Shown: positions 37,634 through 47,429, counted from the stretch's first letter. The stretch is 64,000 nucleotides of DNA from Undibacterium piscinae (GCA_003970805.2 CP051152.1:3410001-3474000); one strand, 5' to 3'. The notes: a model not told the origin generated them from the sequence alone. Program-made: numbers and translations.

Positions 37634-40600
37634 ATGACAACGTCCCACCTTGCCGAGCTTTTGGCTTACGCTCAGGAACACACCGGCCCGGCAGCTGATC
37701 GCCAGAACGGTTTTGTAGCCGCCTATTTCGAGAATACCGACCCTGACGAAATCGTCACACGTGGCCCCGCCACCTTGTTTGCCCTGGCCAATGCGCACTG
37801 GCGCCTGCTGGATGCGCCGCGTACCGCGCACAGCCCCAAGGTCAGGGTGTTCAACCCTACATTAGCCGAAGACGGGTTTGTCAGCGACCATACGGTAGTG
37901 CAAATCGTTAACGACAATATGCCGTTTCTGGTCGATTCCGTCACCATGGCGATCAACCGCAGCGGCCGTACCGCTCACTGGATTGTTCATCCGCTCATGA
38001 ATGTGGCGCGTGATGCACAGGGCGCTATCGCCGGCGTCAGCACCGTCGCCGCAGCCCATGCCGCGGGACAAAAAGAAAACATCGAATCACTGATTTTGGT
38101 CGAATGCGACCGCATAGTCGGGGTGCCGGAACAGCAGGCGCTGGCGGAAGACTTGCGCCGCGTATTGGCGGATGTCCGTAGCGCCGTCGATGACTGGCCA
38201 GCTATGTTGGCACGGGTTCAGACCGTGACCGTGGCAGCCCATAATGCGCCTTTATCACCAGCCAACCGTGAAGAGGGGATTGCCTTCCTCAATTGGCTGG
38301 AAGCGCGTCATTTTACTTTCCTCGGTGCGCGTGATTATGACCTGAAGCGCGATGGCGACAGCGTCAGCATGGTGGCCAGACCCGATTCAGGTCTGGGTAT
38401 TTTGCGTGGCAGCGTACAGACTATAGAAACCCGCTTGTCGCCGGAAGCGGTGGCGCTGGTTGACTCGGAAGAGCTGGTACTGGTGACCAAAACCATGACG
38501 CGTGCGACAGTGCATCGCCCGGCCTGGCTAGACTATATCGGCGTCAAGCGTTTCGACGAATCTGGCCAGGTGATCGGTGAGTCGCGCTTTTTGGGACTCT
38601 ACACCTCGACCGCTTACTCGGCGACGGTAGACCAGATCCCTCAGGTGCGCCAGCGCACCGCCGCCGTGATGTCGAATGCCGGCGTGGTGCCGGATAGCCA
38701 TGCCGCCAAATCGCTGCAATCGATTTTGGACGATTATCCGCGCGACGAGTTGTTCCAGATCGATACCGCAACCCTGACCGAACACGCGATCGGCATCCTG
38801 CGTCTGCAGGAACGCCAGCGCACCCGTTTGTTCCTGCGCCGCGATCCTTTCGGCCGCTTTACCTCGGCACAGGTGTTTGTGCCGCGTGACCGCTATAACA
38901 CCGAATTGCGCGTCAAGATCAGCGCTGAACTGATGAGTGCGCTCAACGGGCAGTCGGTAGAATTTACGCCTATGCTGACCGATAGTCCGCTGGCACGCAT
39001 ACATTATCTGGTCAGGGCCAAAGAGCACGCGCCGCATAACGTGAACCTGGCGGCGCTGGAAGCGCGTATCGCGAAACTGGCGCAACGCTGGGAAGATGAT
39101 TGCACCACAGAGTTATTGCGTGCGCATGGCGAAGGCCAGGGTCTGGCCTTGGCACATCGTTTTGCCAATGCTTTCTCTACCGCTTACCGCGAAGATTTCT
39201 CTGCGCTGGTAGCGGCGGAAGATGCCGATATGCTGGCAAATTTGTCGGCAAGCTCGCCTTTGGCAGTCAAACTGTATCGTCCGCTCGATGCCGCTGCCGG
39301 CATCTTGCGCTTTAAGATCTACAACACCGCCAAAGTGGCATTGTCAGATTCCTTACCGGTGCTAGAGCGCATGGGCGCCAGGGTGCTCGATGAGCATCCT
39401 TACCACATCGCCGGCACCGGCAAAAACGCCGGTGAGTCGTTGTGGATACATGATCTGGGCCTGCAACTGCCGCCTAGCACTGACCTGTCTACCGTCAAGG
39501 CGCGTTTTGAATCGCTGTTCGCATTGGCATGGCGCGCCGAGGTCGAGAGCGATGACCTCAATCGCCTGGTGCTCAGTACCACGCTTGATGCGCGTGCGAT
39601 TGCCGTATTACGCGCTTACACCCGCTACTTCAAGCAACTCGGTTTTTCTTTCAGCCAGACCTATATAGAGGCGACGCTCAATAAGAACGCCGGGATTGCC
39701 CAGGCGATTGCCGAGTTATTTGAAATGCGTTTCAATCCTGCGCTCGAAGTCGACCGCGAGCATGCGCAACAGCAGCTCAAGTCGCAGATAGAGACGCATC
39801 TGGGCAATGTCGCCAGTCTTGATGAAGACCGTATCTTGCGCCAGTTCTTCGCTACCGTGCTGGCGACCTTGCGTACCAATGTCTGGCAGTCGGCGGCTTC
39901 AGGTGCCGACAAGCCTTACATGAGCTTCAAGCTCAATCCGCGTGAAGTGCCGGGTGTGCCGGAACCTAAACCGCTGTTTGAAATCTGGGTGTATTCACCG
40001 CGGGTTGAAGGCGTGCATTTACGTGGCGGCAAAGTGGCGCGTGGCGGCTTGCGCTGGTCGGATCGTCGTGAAGATTTCCGTACCGAAATCCTCGGCTTGG
40101 TGAAAGCCCAGCAAGTTAAAAATACCGTGATCGTACCCGTCGGTTCCAAAGGTGGTTTCGTCTTGAAAAACGCGCCGCCGGCAAGCGACAGGGAAGCCTA
40201 TCAGGCTGAAGGGATCGCTTGCTACAAGCTGTTCCTGTCTGGCCTGCTCGACCTTACTGATAACGTGGTGAAGGGCAATGTGGTAGCGCCGCTTAACGTA
40301 GTGCGCCATGATGCCGATGATCCTTATCTGGTGGTCGCTGCCGATAAAGGTACGGCAACTTTCTCCGATATCGCCAACGGCGTATCGGCAGACTACGGTT
40401 TCTGGCTTGGCGACGCCTTTGCTTCCGGCGGCTCGGTTGGCTATGACCATAAAAAAATGGGTATCACCGCGCGCGGTGCCTGGGAATCGGTCAAGCGGCA
40501 TTTCCGCTCGTTCGCCATCAATACCCAGACTACGCCATTTACGGTTGCCGGTATCGGTGATATGTCGGGTGACGTATTTGGTAACGGCATGCTGTTGTCC

Positions 40601-42406
40601 GAACAAATCAAGCTGGTCGTGGCATTTGATCATCGTCATATTTTCATTGATCCTACCCCGGATGTGGCTAGCTCATTCGCTGAACGTCAGCGCCTGTTTG
40701 CCTTGCCGCGTTCCAGCTGGGATGACTACGACAAGAGCCTGATTTCTGCAGGTGGCGGTGTGTATCCGCGCAGCGCCAAGTCGATTAGCCTGAGCCCGCA
40801 AGCGCGCGCCGTGATCGGGATAGACAATACCGAGATCACGCCGGTGGAATTGCTTAAGGCGATACTGCAGGCGCCGGTAGACTTGCTGTACAACGGCGGT
40901 ATCGGTACCTATGTCAAAGCGACATTTGAAACCCATGCCCAGGTCGGCGATAAATCGAGCGACGCTTTCCGCGTTAATGGCAATGAGCTGCGCTGCAAGG
41001 TACTGGCCGAAGGCGGTAACCTCGGTTGCACCCAGAATGGGCGTATTGAGTTTGCCCAGCATGGCGGCCGCATCTATACCGATGCGATCGATAATTCAGC
41101 CGGTGTCGATTGTTCCGATCATGAAGTCAACATCAAGATTTTGCTGGGCAGTATCGTCGAAGCGGGCGATCTGACACTCAAGCAACGTAATGACTTGCTC
41201 GCTTCTATGACCGACGAAGTGGGCTTGCTGGTGTTGACCGATAATTACTACCAGAGCCAGGCGCTCGATATCGCCACCCATCGCCCTATGTATGTGCTGG
41301 ATGGCCAGCAGCGTCTGATGCAAAGTCTGGAAAGCCAGGGACGCTTGAATCGTGCCATAGAATTTTTGCCGAATGATGAAGAGATCGCCCGTCGCAAGTC
41401 ACGCAAGCAAGGCCTCACCGCTCCGGAAGGCGCAGTGGTACTGGCTTACGCAAAAATGTCGGTGTTTGATGAACTGCTGGCGAGTAATTTGCCGGATGAT
41501 CCTTATTTCAGTGGTGCGCTCAAGGCATACTTCCCTAAAGTGCTGAGCGAGCGATTCGGACCTGCGATTGCGGCGCATCCTTTGAAGCGCGAAATTATCG
41601 CTACCTTCATCAGCAATACGGTGGTCAATCGTACCGGTGCAACCTTTGTCAACTTCATTGCATCTGAAGCGGGCGCGACTGCCGCTGACGTGATCCGCTC
41701 CTTCACTTTGGCGCGCGAGATTTTTGATCTGGAACCGTTATGGGATCAGATTGATGCGCTCGATTACCGTGTTGACGCCAAACTGCAGCTAGACCTGTTG
41801 ACCAGGCTGACTGCGATTGCGCAACGCGCCTCGCGCTGGATGCTCAGAGTTGGTGCGCAAAGTACTGATCTGCCGACCTTGATACAGCATTACCAGCCAG
41901 CGGCGCGTGAAATGCGTGCGCATCTGCAAGAGTGGTTGCCTGAAGCGGCGTACGACAACTGGCAGCAGGCAGCCGAGATCTTGGTCAATGCCGGGGTAGA
42001 GGCGATGTTGGCGCAACATCTGACGGCGCTGGAATTCATTTTCCCGGCCTTGGATCTGGTCGACTTGGCTCAAAGTTGCAATATCGATCTGGAGCAAGCC
42101 GCCCGTGCCTACTTTGGAGTTGATGCGGAACTTGGCTTGACCGGATGGCGTAACCAAATCAATCGCCTGCCTACCGACACCCTGTGGCAAACCCAGGCTC
42201 GTGGCAGTGCGCGTGATGATGTGTACTCGATCGCCAGCCAAATCACCAAAGGACTGTTGTCCCGCAATGAGGAAGTTGGCACCTGGCGTGAACAGCATGC
42301 ACCGGCAATTGCCCGTCTGTGTAAGCTGCTAGGCAGCATCAGTACCCAGGGCGCTGACTTGGCTCCGGTATCGGTTGCCTTGCGCGAACTGCGTCATCTG
42401 GCTTAA
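37634..42406 (+). CDS. NAD-dependent glutamate dehydrogenase, large type
   Basis: Converts glutamate to 2-oxoglutarate and ammonium for catabolism. About 1590 residues from the ATG at 37634, the size of the 180-kDa class found in Streptomyces, Pseudomonas (GdhB) and Caulobacter. The N-terminal half contains ACT-like regulatory regions. The catalytic core is at about 770-1180, with GGLRWSDRREDFRTEILGL and VPVGSKGGFVLK holding the active-site lysines, then GIGDMSGDVFGNGMLLS in the nucleotide-binding part. The two-thirds C-terminal helical region is typical. It sits directly before a glutamate/aspartate transporter block. Confidence 0.95.
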   Translation: MTTSHLAELLAYAQEHTGPAADRQNGFVAAYFENTDPDEIVTRGPATLFALANAHWRLLDAPRTAHSPKVRVFNPTLAEDGFVSDHTVVQIVNDNMPFLVDSVTMAINRSGRTAHWIVHPLMNVARDAQGAIAGVSTVAAAHAAGQKENIESLILVECDRIVGVPEQQALAEDLRRVLADVRSAVDDWPAMLARVQTVTVAAHNAPLSPANREEGIAFLNWLEARHFTFLGARDYDLKRDGDSVSMVARPDSGLGILRGSVQTIETRLSPEAVALVDSEELVLVTKTMTRATVHRPAWLDYIGVKRFDESGQVIGESRFLGLYTSTAYSATVDQIPQVRQRTAAVMSNAGVVPDSHAAKSLQSILDDYPRDELFQIDTATLTEHAIGILRLQERQRTRLFLRRDPFGRFTSAQVFVPRDRYNTELRVKISAELMSALNGQSVEFTPMLTDSPLARIHYLVRAKEHAPHNVNLAALEARIAKLAQRWEDDCTTELLRAHGEGQGLALAHRFANAFSTAYREDFSALVAAEDADMLANLSASSPLAVKLYRPLDAAAGILRFKIYNTAKVALSDSLPVLERMGARVLDEHPYHIAGTGKNAGESLWIHDLGLQLPPSTDLSTVKARFESLFALAWRAEVESDDLNRLVLSTTLDARAIAVLRAYTRYFKQLGFSFSQTYIEATLNKNAGIAQAIAELFEMRFNPALEVDREHAQQQLKSQIETHLGNVASLDEDRILRQFFATVLATLRTNVWQSAASGADKPYMSFKLNPREVPGVPEPKPLFEIWVYSPRVEGVHLRGGKVARGGLRWSDRREDFRTEILGLVKAQQVKNTVIVPVGSKGGFVLKNAPPASDREAYQAEGIACYKLFLSGLLDLTDNVVKGNVVAPLNVVRHDADDPYLVVAADKGTATFSDIANGVSADYGFWLGDAFASGGSVGYDHKKMGITARGAWESVKRHFRSFAINTQTTPFTVAGIGDMSGDVFGNGMLLSEQIKLVVAFDHRHIFIDPTPDVASSFAERQRLFALPRSSWDDYDKSLISAGGGVYPRSAKSISLSPQARAVIGIDNTEITPVELLKAILQAPVDLLYNGGIGTYVKATFETHAQVGDKSSDAFRVNGNELRCKVLAEGGNLGCTQNGRIEFAQHGGRIYTDAIDNSAGVDCSDHEVNIKILLGSIVEAGDLTLKQRNDLLASMTDEVGLLVLTDNYYQSQALDIATHRPMYVLDGQQRLMQSLESQGRLNRAIEFLPNDEEIARRKSRKQGLTAPEGAVVLAYAKMSVFDELLASNLPDDPYFSGALKAYFPKVLSERFGPAIAAHPLKREIIATFISNTVVNRTGATFVNFIASEAGATAADVIRSFTLAREIFDLEPLWDQIDALDYRVDAKLQLDLLTRLTAIAQRASRWMLRVGAQSTDLPTLIQHYQPAAREMRAHLQEWLPEAAYDNWQQAAEILVNAGVEAMLAQHLTALEFIFPALDLVDLAQSCNIDLEQAARAYFGVDAELGLTGWRNQINRLPTDTLWQTQARGSARDDVYSIASQITKGLLSRNEEVGTWREQHAPAIARLCKLLGSISTQGADLAPVSVALRELRHLA

Positions 42407-42535
42407 TTCTCCGGATGATGTCTGTCTCAGCCGGATTTCGTTCCCCCATTTTGGAGTGGAACGGGATTCGGTTGTTTCTCCTAAGTAAATTTGGATTTGA
42501 AAAAATACTATTCTTTACCTAATCTGTAGACAACC

Positions 42536-42572
42536 ATGAATGCCTCCCTTTAACGTGAGGCATTCATTTTTT
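42536..42572 (+). terminator. Terminator of glutamate dehydrogenase
   Basis: ATGAATGCCTC and GAGGCATTCAT are perfect 11-bp arms followed by a T run. Confidence 0.9.
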
Positions 42573-42691
42573 AACATTTAAGTAGTAATTTTGGGGAGTG
42601 CGTGCATTGTAATTTGATTGGTGCCCATATTTTTATTGAAATAATTTCTTGCTTTCCGTTATTATTCGCGAAAATTCCAAAAGGAACTCCT

Positions 42692-43588
42692 ATGAAATAT
42701 TCAAAATGGGTAGGAAATGCAGGCTTATCCTATCTGCTACTCTCTTGCTGTACGTTTTCTTATGCCGGAGATACTCTCGCTCGCATCAAGGAAACGCAAA
42801 CCATCACCATCGCACATCGCGAAGCCTCGCTCCCATTTTCGTATTTGTCTGAGAATAAGAAGCCGATAGGTTATTCGGTGGATGTGTGCCTGAAACTCGT
42901 TGATGCCATCAAAAAAGAGCTAAAGCTGCCTCAATTAACGGTGAATTATCTGCTCGTCACTCCAAGTACCCGGATTCCCGCCATTGTCGAATCAAAGGCG
43001 GATCTGGAATGTGGATCGACTACCAATAATGTCGAAAGACGCAAGCAGGTGGCGTTTACCATTCCGCATTTTTTTGCCACTGCACGTATGCTGGTGCGGA
43101 CCGAATCAGGGATCAAGAACTGGACTGATTTGAAGGATAAGGTGGTCGTGACCACTAAGGGTACCACTTCCGTCAAGCTTCTGAATGACAGGGATAAGGT
43201 ACGATCACTAAGCCTGAAACTGATAGAGGGCGACGATCATAATCTGTCATTTGCGATGGTGGAAAGTGGCAAGGCGGATGCGTTTTCCATGGACGATGTT
43301 TTACTGTATGGCTTGCGGGCGATGTCTAAGGATAGCGCCAAATTTTCCATAGTTGGCGATTCGCTTTCGACTGAGCCGTATGCGATTATCTTACGCAAGG
43401 ATGACCCGAATTTTAAGGGTTTGCTGGATAAGGAAATGGCGCGCTTGATGGGGGACGGAGAAATTACCAAGTTGTACGATAAATGGTTTAAAAGCCCAAT
43501 TCCCCCTAAAGGCGTAAATTTAAATATGCCTATGGGGTTTTTGTTGCGGGACAATATCCGCTTTCCTTCGGATAAAGTTGCCGATTGA
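42692..43588 (+). CDS. Amino acid ABC transporter binding protein, GltI paralogue
   Basis: 298 residues from the ATG at 42692 (AAAGGAA upstream). Signal peptide ends near SYAGD. The type II binding-protein fold shows IKETQTITIAHREASLPFSYL, DLECGSTTNNVERRKQVAF and YDKWFKSPIPPKGVNLN. These match the glutamate/aspartate binding protein next door. It lies between gdh and gltI, and probably feeds the same GltJKL permease or senses a related amino acid. An A/T-rich hairpin separates it from gltI. Confidence 0.88.
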   Translation: MKYSKWVGNAGLSYLLLSCCTFSYAGDTLARIKETQTITIAHREASLPFSYLSENKKPIGYSVDVCLKLVDAIKKELKLPQLTVNYLLVTPSTRIPAIVESKADLECGSTTNNVERRKQVAFTIPHFFATARMLVRTESGIKNWTDLKDKVVVTTKGTTSVKLLNDRDKVRSLSLKLIEGDDHNLSFAMVESGKADAFSMDDVLLYGLRAMSKDSAKFSIVGDSLSTEPYAIILRKDDPNFKGLLDKEMARLMGDGEITKLYDKWFKSPIPPKGVNLNMPMGFLLRDNIRFPSDKVAD

Positions 43589-43601
43589 TCTTTAAAGTGG
43601 C

Positions 43602-43631
43602 AGAAAAAACAAATTTTTTACTGTTTTTTCT
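43602..43631 (+). terminator. Weak A/T-rich hairpin terminator
   Basis: AGAAAAAACA and TGTTTTTTCT are perfect inverted copies ten bases apart, with T-rich bases inside the right arm. The stem is mostly A-T, so termination would be weak. Confidence 0.45.
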
Positions 43632-43755
43632 CCATTTATAAGTAGTATCACGTATGGGGTTGTCCAAAAAAAACACAGATAAAGCGGAAGCTTTTGTTAG
43701 ACTTGGCGGCTTAAGTTTTTTTGATTTTCTTTGATATAAAAATTGTGGAGACAGT

Positions 43756-44703
43756 ATGAAATTAACGAGACTATTGTTTGTTCTGGTAGGTGCTGGTGTG
43801 ATTGCAGGCGCGGCTCAGGCGCAAGAAACAGGAACTCTGAAAAAAATCAAAGAAACAGGTGTCATCACTCTGGGTGTGCGTGACTCATCCATTCCTTTCT
43901 CTTACCTGGATGATAAACAGTCGTATCAAGGTTATTCGATAGACCTGTGCCTGAAGGTCGTCACTGCAGTGCAAAAGCAATTGGGTTTGGCAAGTCTGAA
44001 CGTGAAACTCAATCCTGTGACCTCTGCCACGCGTATTCCGCTGATGGCAAATGGCACCATCGATATGGAATGCGGCTCTACCACCAATAACATGGAACGC
44101 CAAAAGCAAGTCGCTTTTGCGCCAACCACTTTTGTGACAGCGACTCGTATCCTGTCGAAAAAATCAGCAAACATCAAATCACTGGCGGATTTGCGCGGCA
44201 AGGCTGTGGTCTCGACTTCAGGTACCGCTAACTTAAAACAACTGACTACCCTGAACGCCGATCAAAATCTGGGTATCAATATTTTGCCAGCTAAAGATCA
44301 TGCCGAAGCGTTCCTGATGGTGGAGACCGGCCGCGCTGTTGCATTCGTCATGGATGACATTTTGCTGGCATCACTGGCGGCAAATTCCAAGGCACCTGGC
44401 GACTATGACATCAGCAAGGAAGCCTTGTCGGTTGAGCCATACGGCATCATGATGCGTAAAGATGACGTCGCCTTCAAAAAAGCGGTTGATACCGCTATCG
44501 GCAACGTGCTCACTTCCGGTGACATCAACCGCATTTACGCAAAATGGTTTATGCAGCCGATCCCTCCGAAAGGCATCAACCTGAACTGGCCTATGTCCGA
44601 TCAGTTCAAGGTCGTTGCTGCCAAGCCTACCGATTCTGGTGAGCCATCCGCTTATGCGGCCGTACCGGAAGCGCAACAAGCCGTATTGAAAAAGAAGAAG
44701 TAA
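43756..44703 (+). CDS. gltI: Glutamate/aspartate ABC transporter binding protein
   Basis: 315 residues. Signal peptide to about 22 (AGAAQA). Family segments include LKKIKETGVITLGVRDSSIPFSYL, MECGSTTNNMERQKQVAF and YAKWFMQPIPPKGINLNWPM. By family it binds glutamate and aspartate in the periplasm and delivers them to GltJKL. GGAGA lies seven bases before the ATG. The extra Lys-rich C-terminus (AVLKKKK) is not typical. gltJ follows after a terminator-like hairpin, so expression relative to the membrane parts is probably higher. Confidence 0.93.
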   Translation: MKLTRLLFVLVGAGVIAGAAQAQETGTLKKIKETGVITLGVRDSSIPFSYLDDKQSYQGYSIDLCLKVVTAVQKQLGLASLNVKLNPVTSATRIPLMANGTIDMECGSTTNNMERQKQVAFAPTTFVTATRILSKKSANIKSLADLRGKAVVSTSGTANLKQLTTLNADQNLGINILPAKDHAEAFLMVETGRAVAFVMDDILLASLAANSKAPGDYDISKEALSVEPYGIMMRKDDVAFKKAVDTAIGNVLTSGDINRIYAKWFMQPIPPKGINLNWPMSDQFKVVAAKPTDSGEPSAYAAVPEAQQAVLKKKK

Positions 44704-44868
44704 TCTGTTGTAAAAGATAGGGTTAAGCAAAAATTGTTTCAGCTATATTCAGCCATCCTTGCCGGAGAATGTAAGCGTTTGGCGCGACGGCAAGTAAGCG
44801 TCATGCGGTAGGAGTAGGCTGGGACAGTTAGACCTGAATCCGAAAGAAATAAATCATCGCAGTATCCG

Positions 44869-44904
44869 AATCGGGAGGTGTCAGCCTCCCGATTTGCATT
44901 TTTT
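44869..44904 (+). terminator. Attenuator-like hairpin between gltI and gltJ
   Basis: AATCGGGAGG and CCTCCCGATT pair around a 6-nt loop and are followed by TGCATTTTTT. It should let only part of the transcripts pass on to gltJKL. Confidence 0.8.
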
Positions 44905-44947
44905 GATGGTGAGTATTGTTGTGATGCAAGTTGTTTAGGAGAAAAAT

Positions 44948-45700
44948 ATGAATTACCACTGGAACTGGAATATCTTTTGGGATGCAGCCCCCGATGGCGG
45001 CGGCACCTATTTGGATGCGCTGATCTCAGGCATGTTATGGACGCTGGCAACGGCTGGCCTGGCCTGGATCATCGCTTTGGTGTTTGGTGCCATCATCGGT
45101 ACCATTCGTACCGGCCCGAATAAATGGGCGGTGCGTTTTGCCAATGGCTATGTAGAATTATTCAGGAATATCCCGCTGCTGGTACAGATGTTTCTCTGGT
45201 ATTTTGTGATGCCGGAAATGGTGCCGACCGAGATGGGCAATTGGCTTAAGGGCTTACCGAACTCTCCTTTCATCACTGCGGTATTGAGCCTGGGTTTCTT
45301 TACCTCGGCGCGTGTTGCGGTGCAGGTTTCCGCCGGGATCAACGCATTGCCGCGCGGCCAAAAAATGGCAGGTACGGCATTGGGCCTGACTCTGCCGCAA
45401 ACCTACCGTTATGTGCTGTTGCCGATGGCGTTTCGTATCATCATCCCGTCGCTGACCAATGAAGTGGCGGCGATTATCAAAAACAGTTCAGTCGCCTTGA
45501 CCATAGGTTTGATGGAGCTGACCGCCAGCGCCAGATCGATGCAGGAATTTTCGTTTCAGGTGTTTGAGGCGTTTACCGTCGCCACCCTGATTTATCTGGG
45601 AATTTCCGTGGTTGCGATTATGGTCTCGAATTTTCTTGAAAGAGCTACCGCGGTGCCCGGTTACATTACCTCAGGCTCAGCTAATGCGGGAGGGAAGTAA
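44948..45700 (+). CDS. gltJ: Glutamate/aspartate ABC transporter permease GltJ
   Basis: 250 residues of the His/Glu/Gln/Arg opine permease family. Several membrane helices are visible (for example LISGMLWTLATAGLAWIIAL and FITAVLSLGFFTSA). The EAA loop that docks on the ATPase is about AGTALGLTLPQTYRYVLLP. Ribosome site AGGAGAAAAAT. It is followed by gltK after two bases, and both form the membrane part of the importer. Confidence 0.94.
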   Translation: MNYHWNWNIFWDAAPDGGGTYLDALISGMLWTLATAGLAWIIALVFGAIIGTIRTGPNKWAVRFANGYVELFRNIPLLVQMFLWYFVMPEMVPTEMGNWLKGLPNSPFITAVLSLGFFTSARVAVQVSAGINALPRGQKMAGTALGLTLPQTYRYVLLPMAFRIIIPSLTNEVAAIIKNSSVALTIGLMELTASARSMQEFSFQVFEAFTVATLIYLGISVVAIMVSNFLERATAVPGYITSGSANAGGK

Positions 45701-45702
45701 GC

Positions 45703-46395
45703 ATGTTTGCCAATTTTGATTTTGATGTCATCCAACGTTCTTGGGTCTATCTGTTTACCACCGGTATGGTGTTCACGCTCAAGCTGACGCTGTTCGCCAT
45801 GGTCGGCGGCACCATACTTGGTACCTTGCTGGCGATGATGCGCCTGTCCAGCAATAAGGCGATTTCACTGGTCGCCACCACCTACGTCAACATCATGCGT
45901 TCGATACCGCTGGTGATGGTGATTTTCTGGTTCTATTTCCTGGTGCCATATATCGGCGCCTGGATCATAGGTTCGGATACGCCGGTGCAGGTCGGGGCAT
46001 TTTCATCTTGCCTGATTACCTTCGTAATGTTTGAGGCCGCGTATTACTGCGAAATCATGCGTTCCGGTATTCAATCGATCCCGCGTGGTCAGATCTGGGC
46101 CGGTTATGCGATGGGTATGAATTACTGGCAAACCATGGCACATATCGTCTTGCCACAGGCATTCCGTAACATGATACCGGTCTTGCTGACGCAAACCATC
46201 GTTCTGTTTCAGGACGTATCGCTGGTGTATGTGTTGTCGATTACCGATTTCGTCGGTGCCGCTTCCAAGGTTGCGCAACGTGACGGCCGTTTGGTCGAGA
46301 TGTATTCCTTCGTTGCTGTCGTCTACTTCATCATGTGCTTTGGCTTGTCCAAGCTGGTGACAAAAATACAGAAAAAAGTAGCGATCATTCGCTAA
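45703..46395 (+). CDS. gltK: Glutamate/aspartate ABC transporter permease GltK
   Basis: 230 residues, same family as GltJ. Membrane helices appear throughout (TTGMVFTLKLTLFAMVGGTI, SIPLVMVIFWFYFLVPYI). The EAA loop is about WAGYAMGMNYWQTMAHIVLP. The start follows the gltJ stop by two bases with GGGAAGTAA before it, which implies tight co-expression. Confidence 0.94.
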   Translation: MFANFDFDVIQRSWVYLFTTGMVFTLKLTLFAMVGGTILGTLLAMMRLSSNKAISLVATTYVNIMRSIPLVMVIFWFYFLVPYIGAWIIGSDTPVQVGAFSSCLITFVMFEAAYYCEIMRSGIQSIPRGQIWAGYAMGMNYWQTMAHIVLPQAFRNMIPVLLTQTIVLFQDVSLVYVLSITDFVGAASKVAQRDGRLVEMYSFVAVVYFIMCFGLSKLVTKIQKKVAIIR

Positions 46396-46434
46396 GCGCT
46401 ACCTGAATAACGTGTAAAAGATTTGGAGAAAATT

Positions 46435-47160
46435 ATGATAAAGCTCAATAATGTCAGCAAGTGGTACGGCCAGTTTCAAGTACTGACCGATTGCACTACC
46501 CATGTTAGCAAGGGTGAAGTGGTGGTGGTCTGCGGTCCTTCCGGTTCAGGTAAATCGACTTTGATCAAAACCGTCAATGGTCTGGAGCCGTTCGAAAAAG
46601 GCGAAATCATCGTTGACGGCATTTCGGTCGGCGATCCGAATACCAATTTGTCCAAGCTGCGCGCCCGTATCGGCATGGTGTTCCAGAACTTTGAATTGTT
46701 CCCGCATCTGACGATACGCCAGAACCTGACCATTGCCCAGGTGAAGGTCTTGGGTCGTACTGAAGAGGAAGCCACCGAGCGCGGCCTGAAGTACCTCGAT
46801 CGCGTCGGCCTGCTGGCGCAAAAGGATAAATTCCCTGGCCAGCTTTCCGGTGGTCAGCAACAGCGTGTGGCGATTGCCCGCGCCTTGTCGATGGATCCTA
46901 TCGCCATGCTGTTCGATGAGCCGACTTCAGCGCTGGATCCGGAAATGATCAACGAGGTACTCGATGTCATGGTCGGTCTGGCACAAGAAGGCATGACCAT
47001 GATGGTGGTCACGCATGAAATGGGTTTTGCCAAGAAGGTCGCCAATCGTATCGTCTTCATGGATAAGGGCGTGATTGTGGAAGATTGCGCCAAGGATGAA
47101 TTTTTCACGGCAGCCCGCTCCGAGCGCGCCCGTGATTTCCTGGCAAAAATCATTCACTAA
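46435..47160 (+). CDS. gltL: Glutamate/aspartate ABC transporter ATPase GltL
   Basis: 241 residues from the ATG at 46435 (GGAGA upstream). Walker A is GPSGSGKST, the signature is LSGGQQQR, Walker B is AMLFDEPTSALD, and the switch His is in MVVTHEMGF. It is the ATPase of the polar amino acid uptake family and closes the gltIJKL unit. A REP-like repeat and a terminator lie in the downstream gap. Confidence 0.95.
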   Translation: MIKLNNVSKWYGQFQVLTDCTTHVSKGEVVVVCGPSGSGKSTLIKTVNGLEPFEKGEIIVDGISVGDPNTNLSKLRARIGMVFQNFELFPHLTIRQNLTIAQVKVLGRTEEEATERGLKYLDRVGLLAQKDKFPGQLSGGQQQRVAIARALSMDPIAMLFDEPTSALDPEMINEVLDVMVGLAQEGMTMMVVTHEMGFAKKVANRIVFMDKGVIVEDCAKDEFFTAARSERARDFLAKIIH

Positions 47161-47229
47161 GTTTGCCGGTTTCGTGAGTGTTCAGTCTCTATGAAACGAT
47201 CATTTTTTGAGTACGCAAGCTTCCTTAAC

Positions 47230-47310
47230 CGTCATGCCGGACTTGATCCGGCATCCAGGTTGACACCCCCAAAGGTAAATTCTGGATACCGGATCAAGTC
47301 CGGTATGACG
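47230..47310. repeat. REP-like inverted repeat pair
   Basis: Two 29-nt arms (47230-47258 and 47282-47310) are inverted copies with two differences. Each arm is itself a palindrome: ATGCCGGA...TCCGGCAT in the left, ATACCGGA...TCCGGTAT in the right, with a 5-nt loop. The two differences occur at paired positions and so preserve each small hairpin. This is a short dispersed-repeat type seen in many proteobacterial genomes. Confidence 0.85.
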
Positions 47311-47358
47311 ATAGCGAGGGTATTTGGCATTGTCATCATAGCGGCTCAATAGTCACAT

Positions 47359-47397
47359 GATCTCTTACTCGGATCTCTTACACGGATCTCTTACATT
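47359..47397. repeat. Three tandem 13-nt repeats
   Basis: GATCTCTTACTCG, GATCTCTTACACG and GATCTCTTACATT follow each other directly. The function is unknown; the copy number may vary between strains. Confidence 0.85.
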
Positions 47398-47399
47398 AG

Positions 47400-47429
47400 A
47401 CGCCAAGTGATTTTTGCTTGGCGTTTTTT
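47400..47429 (+). terminator. Terminator downstream of gltL
   Basis: ACGCCAAG and CTTGGCGT pair and are followed by TTTTT. It lies 240 nt past gltL, beyond the repeats. Confidence 0.85.

Noticed and set aside
47359-47397. Possible CRISPR array
   Set aside because: Repeats are 13 nt with no spacers; it is a simple tandem repeat.
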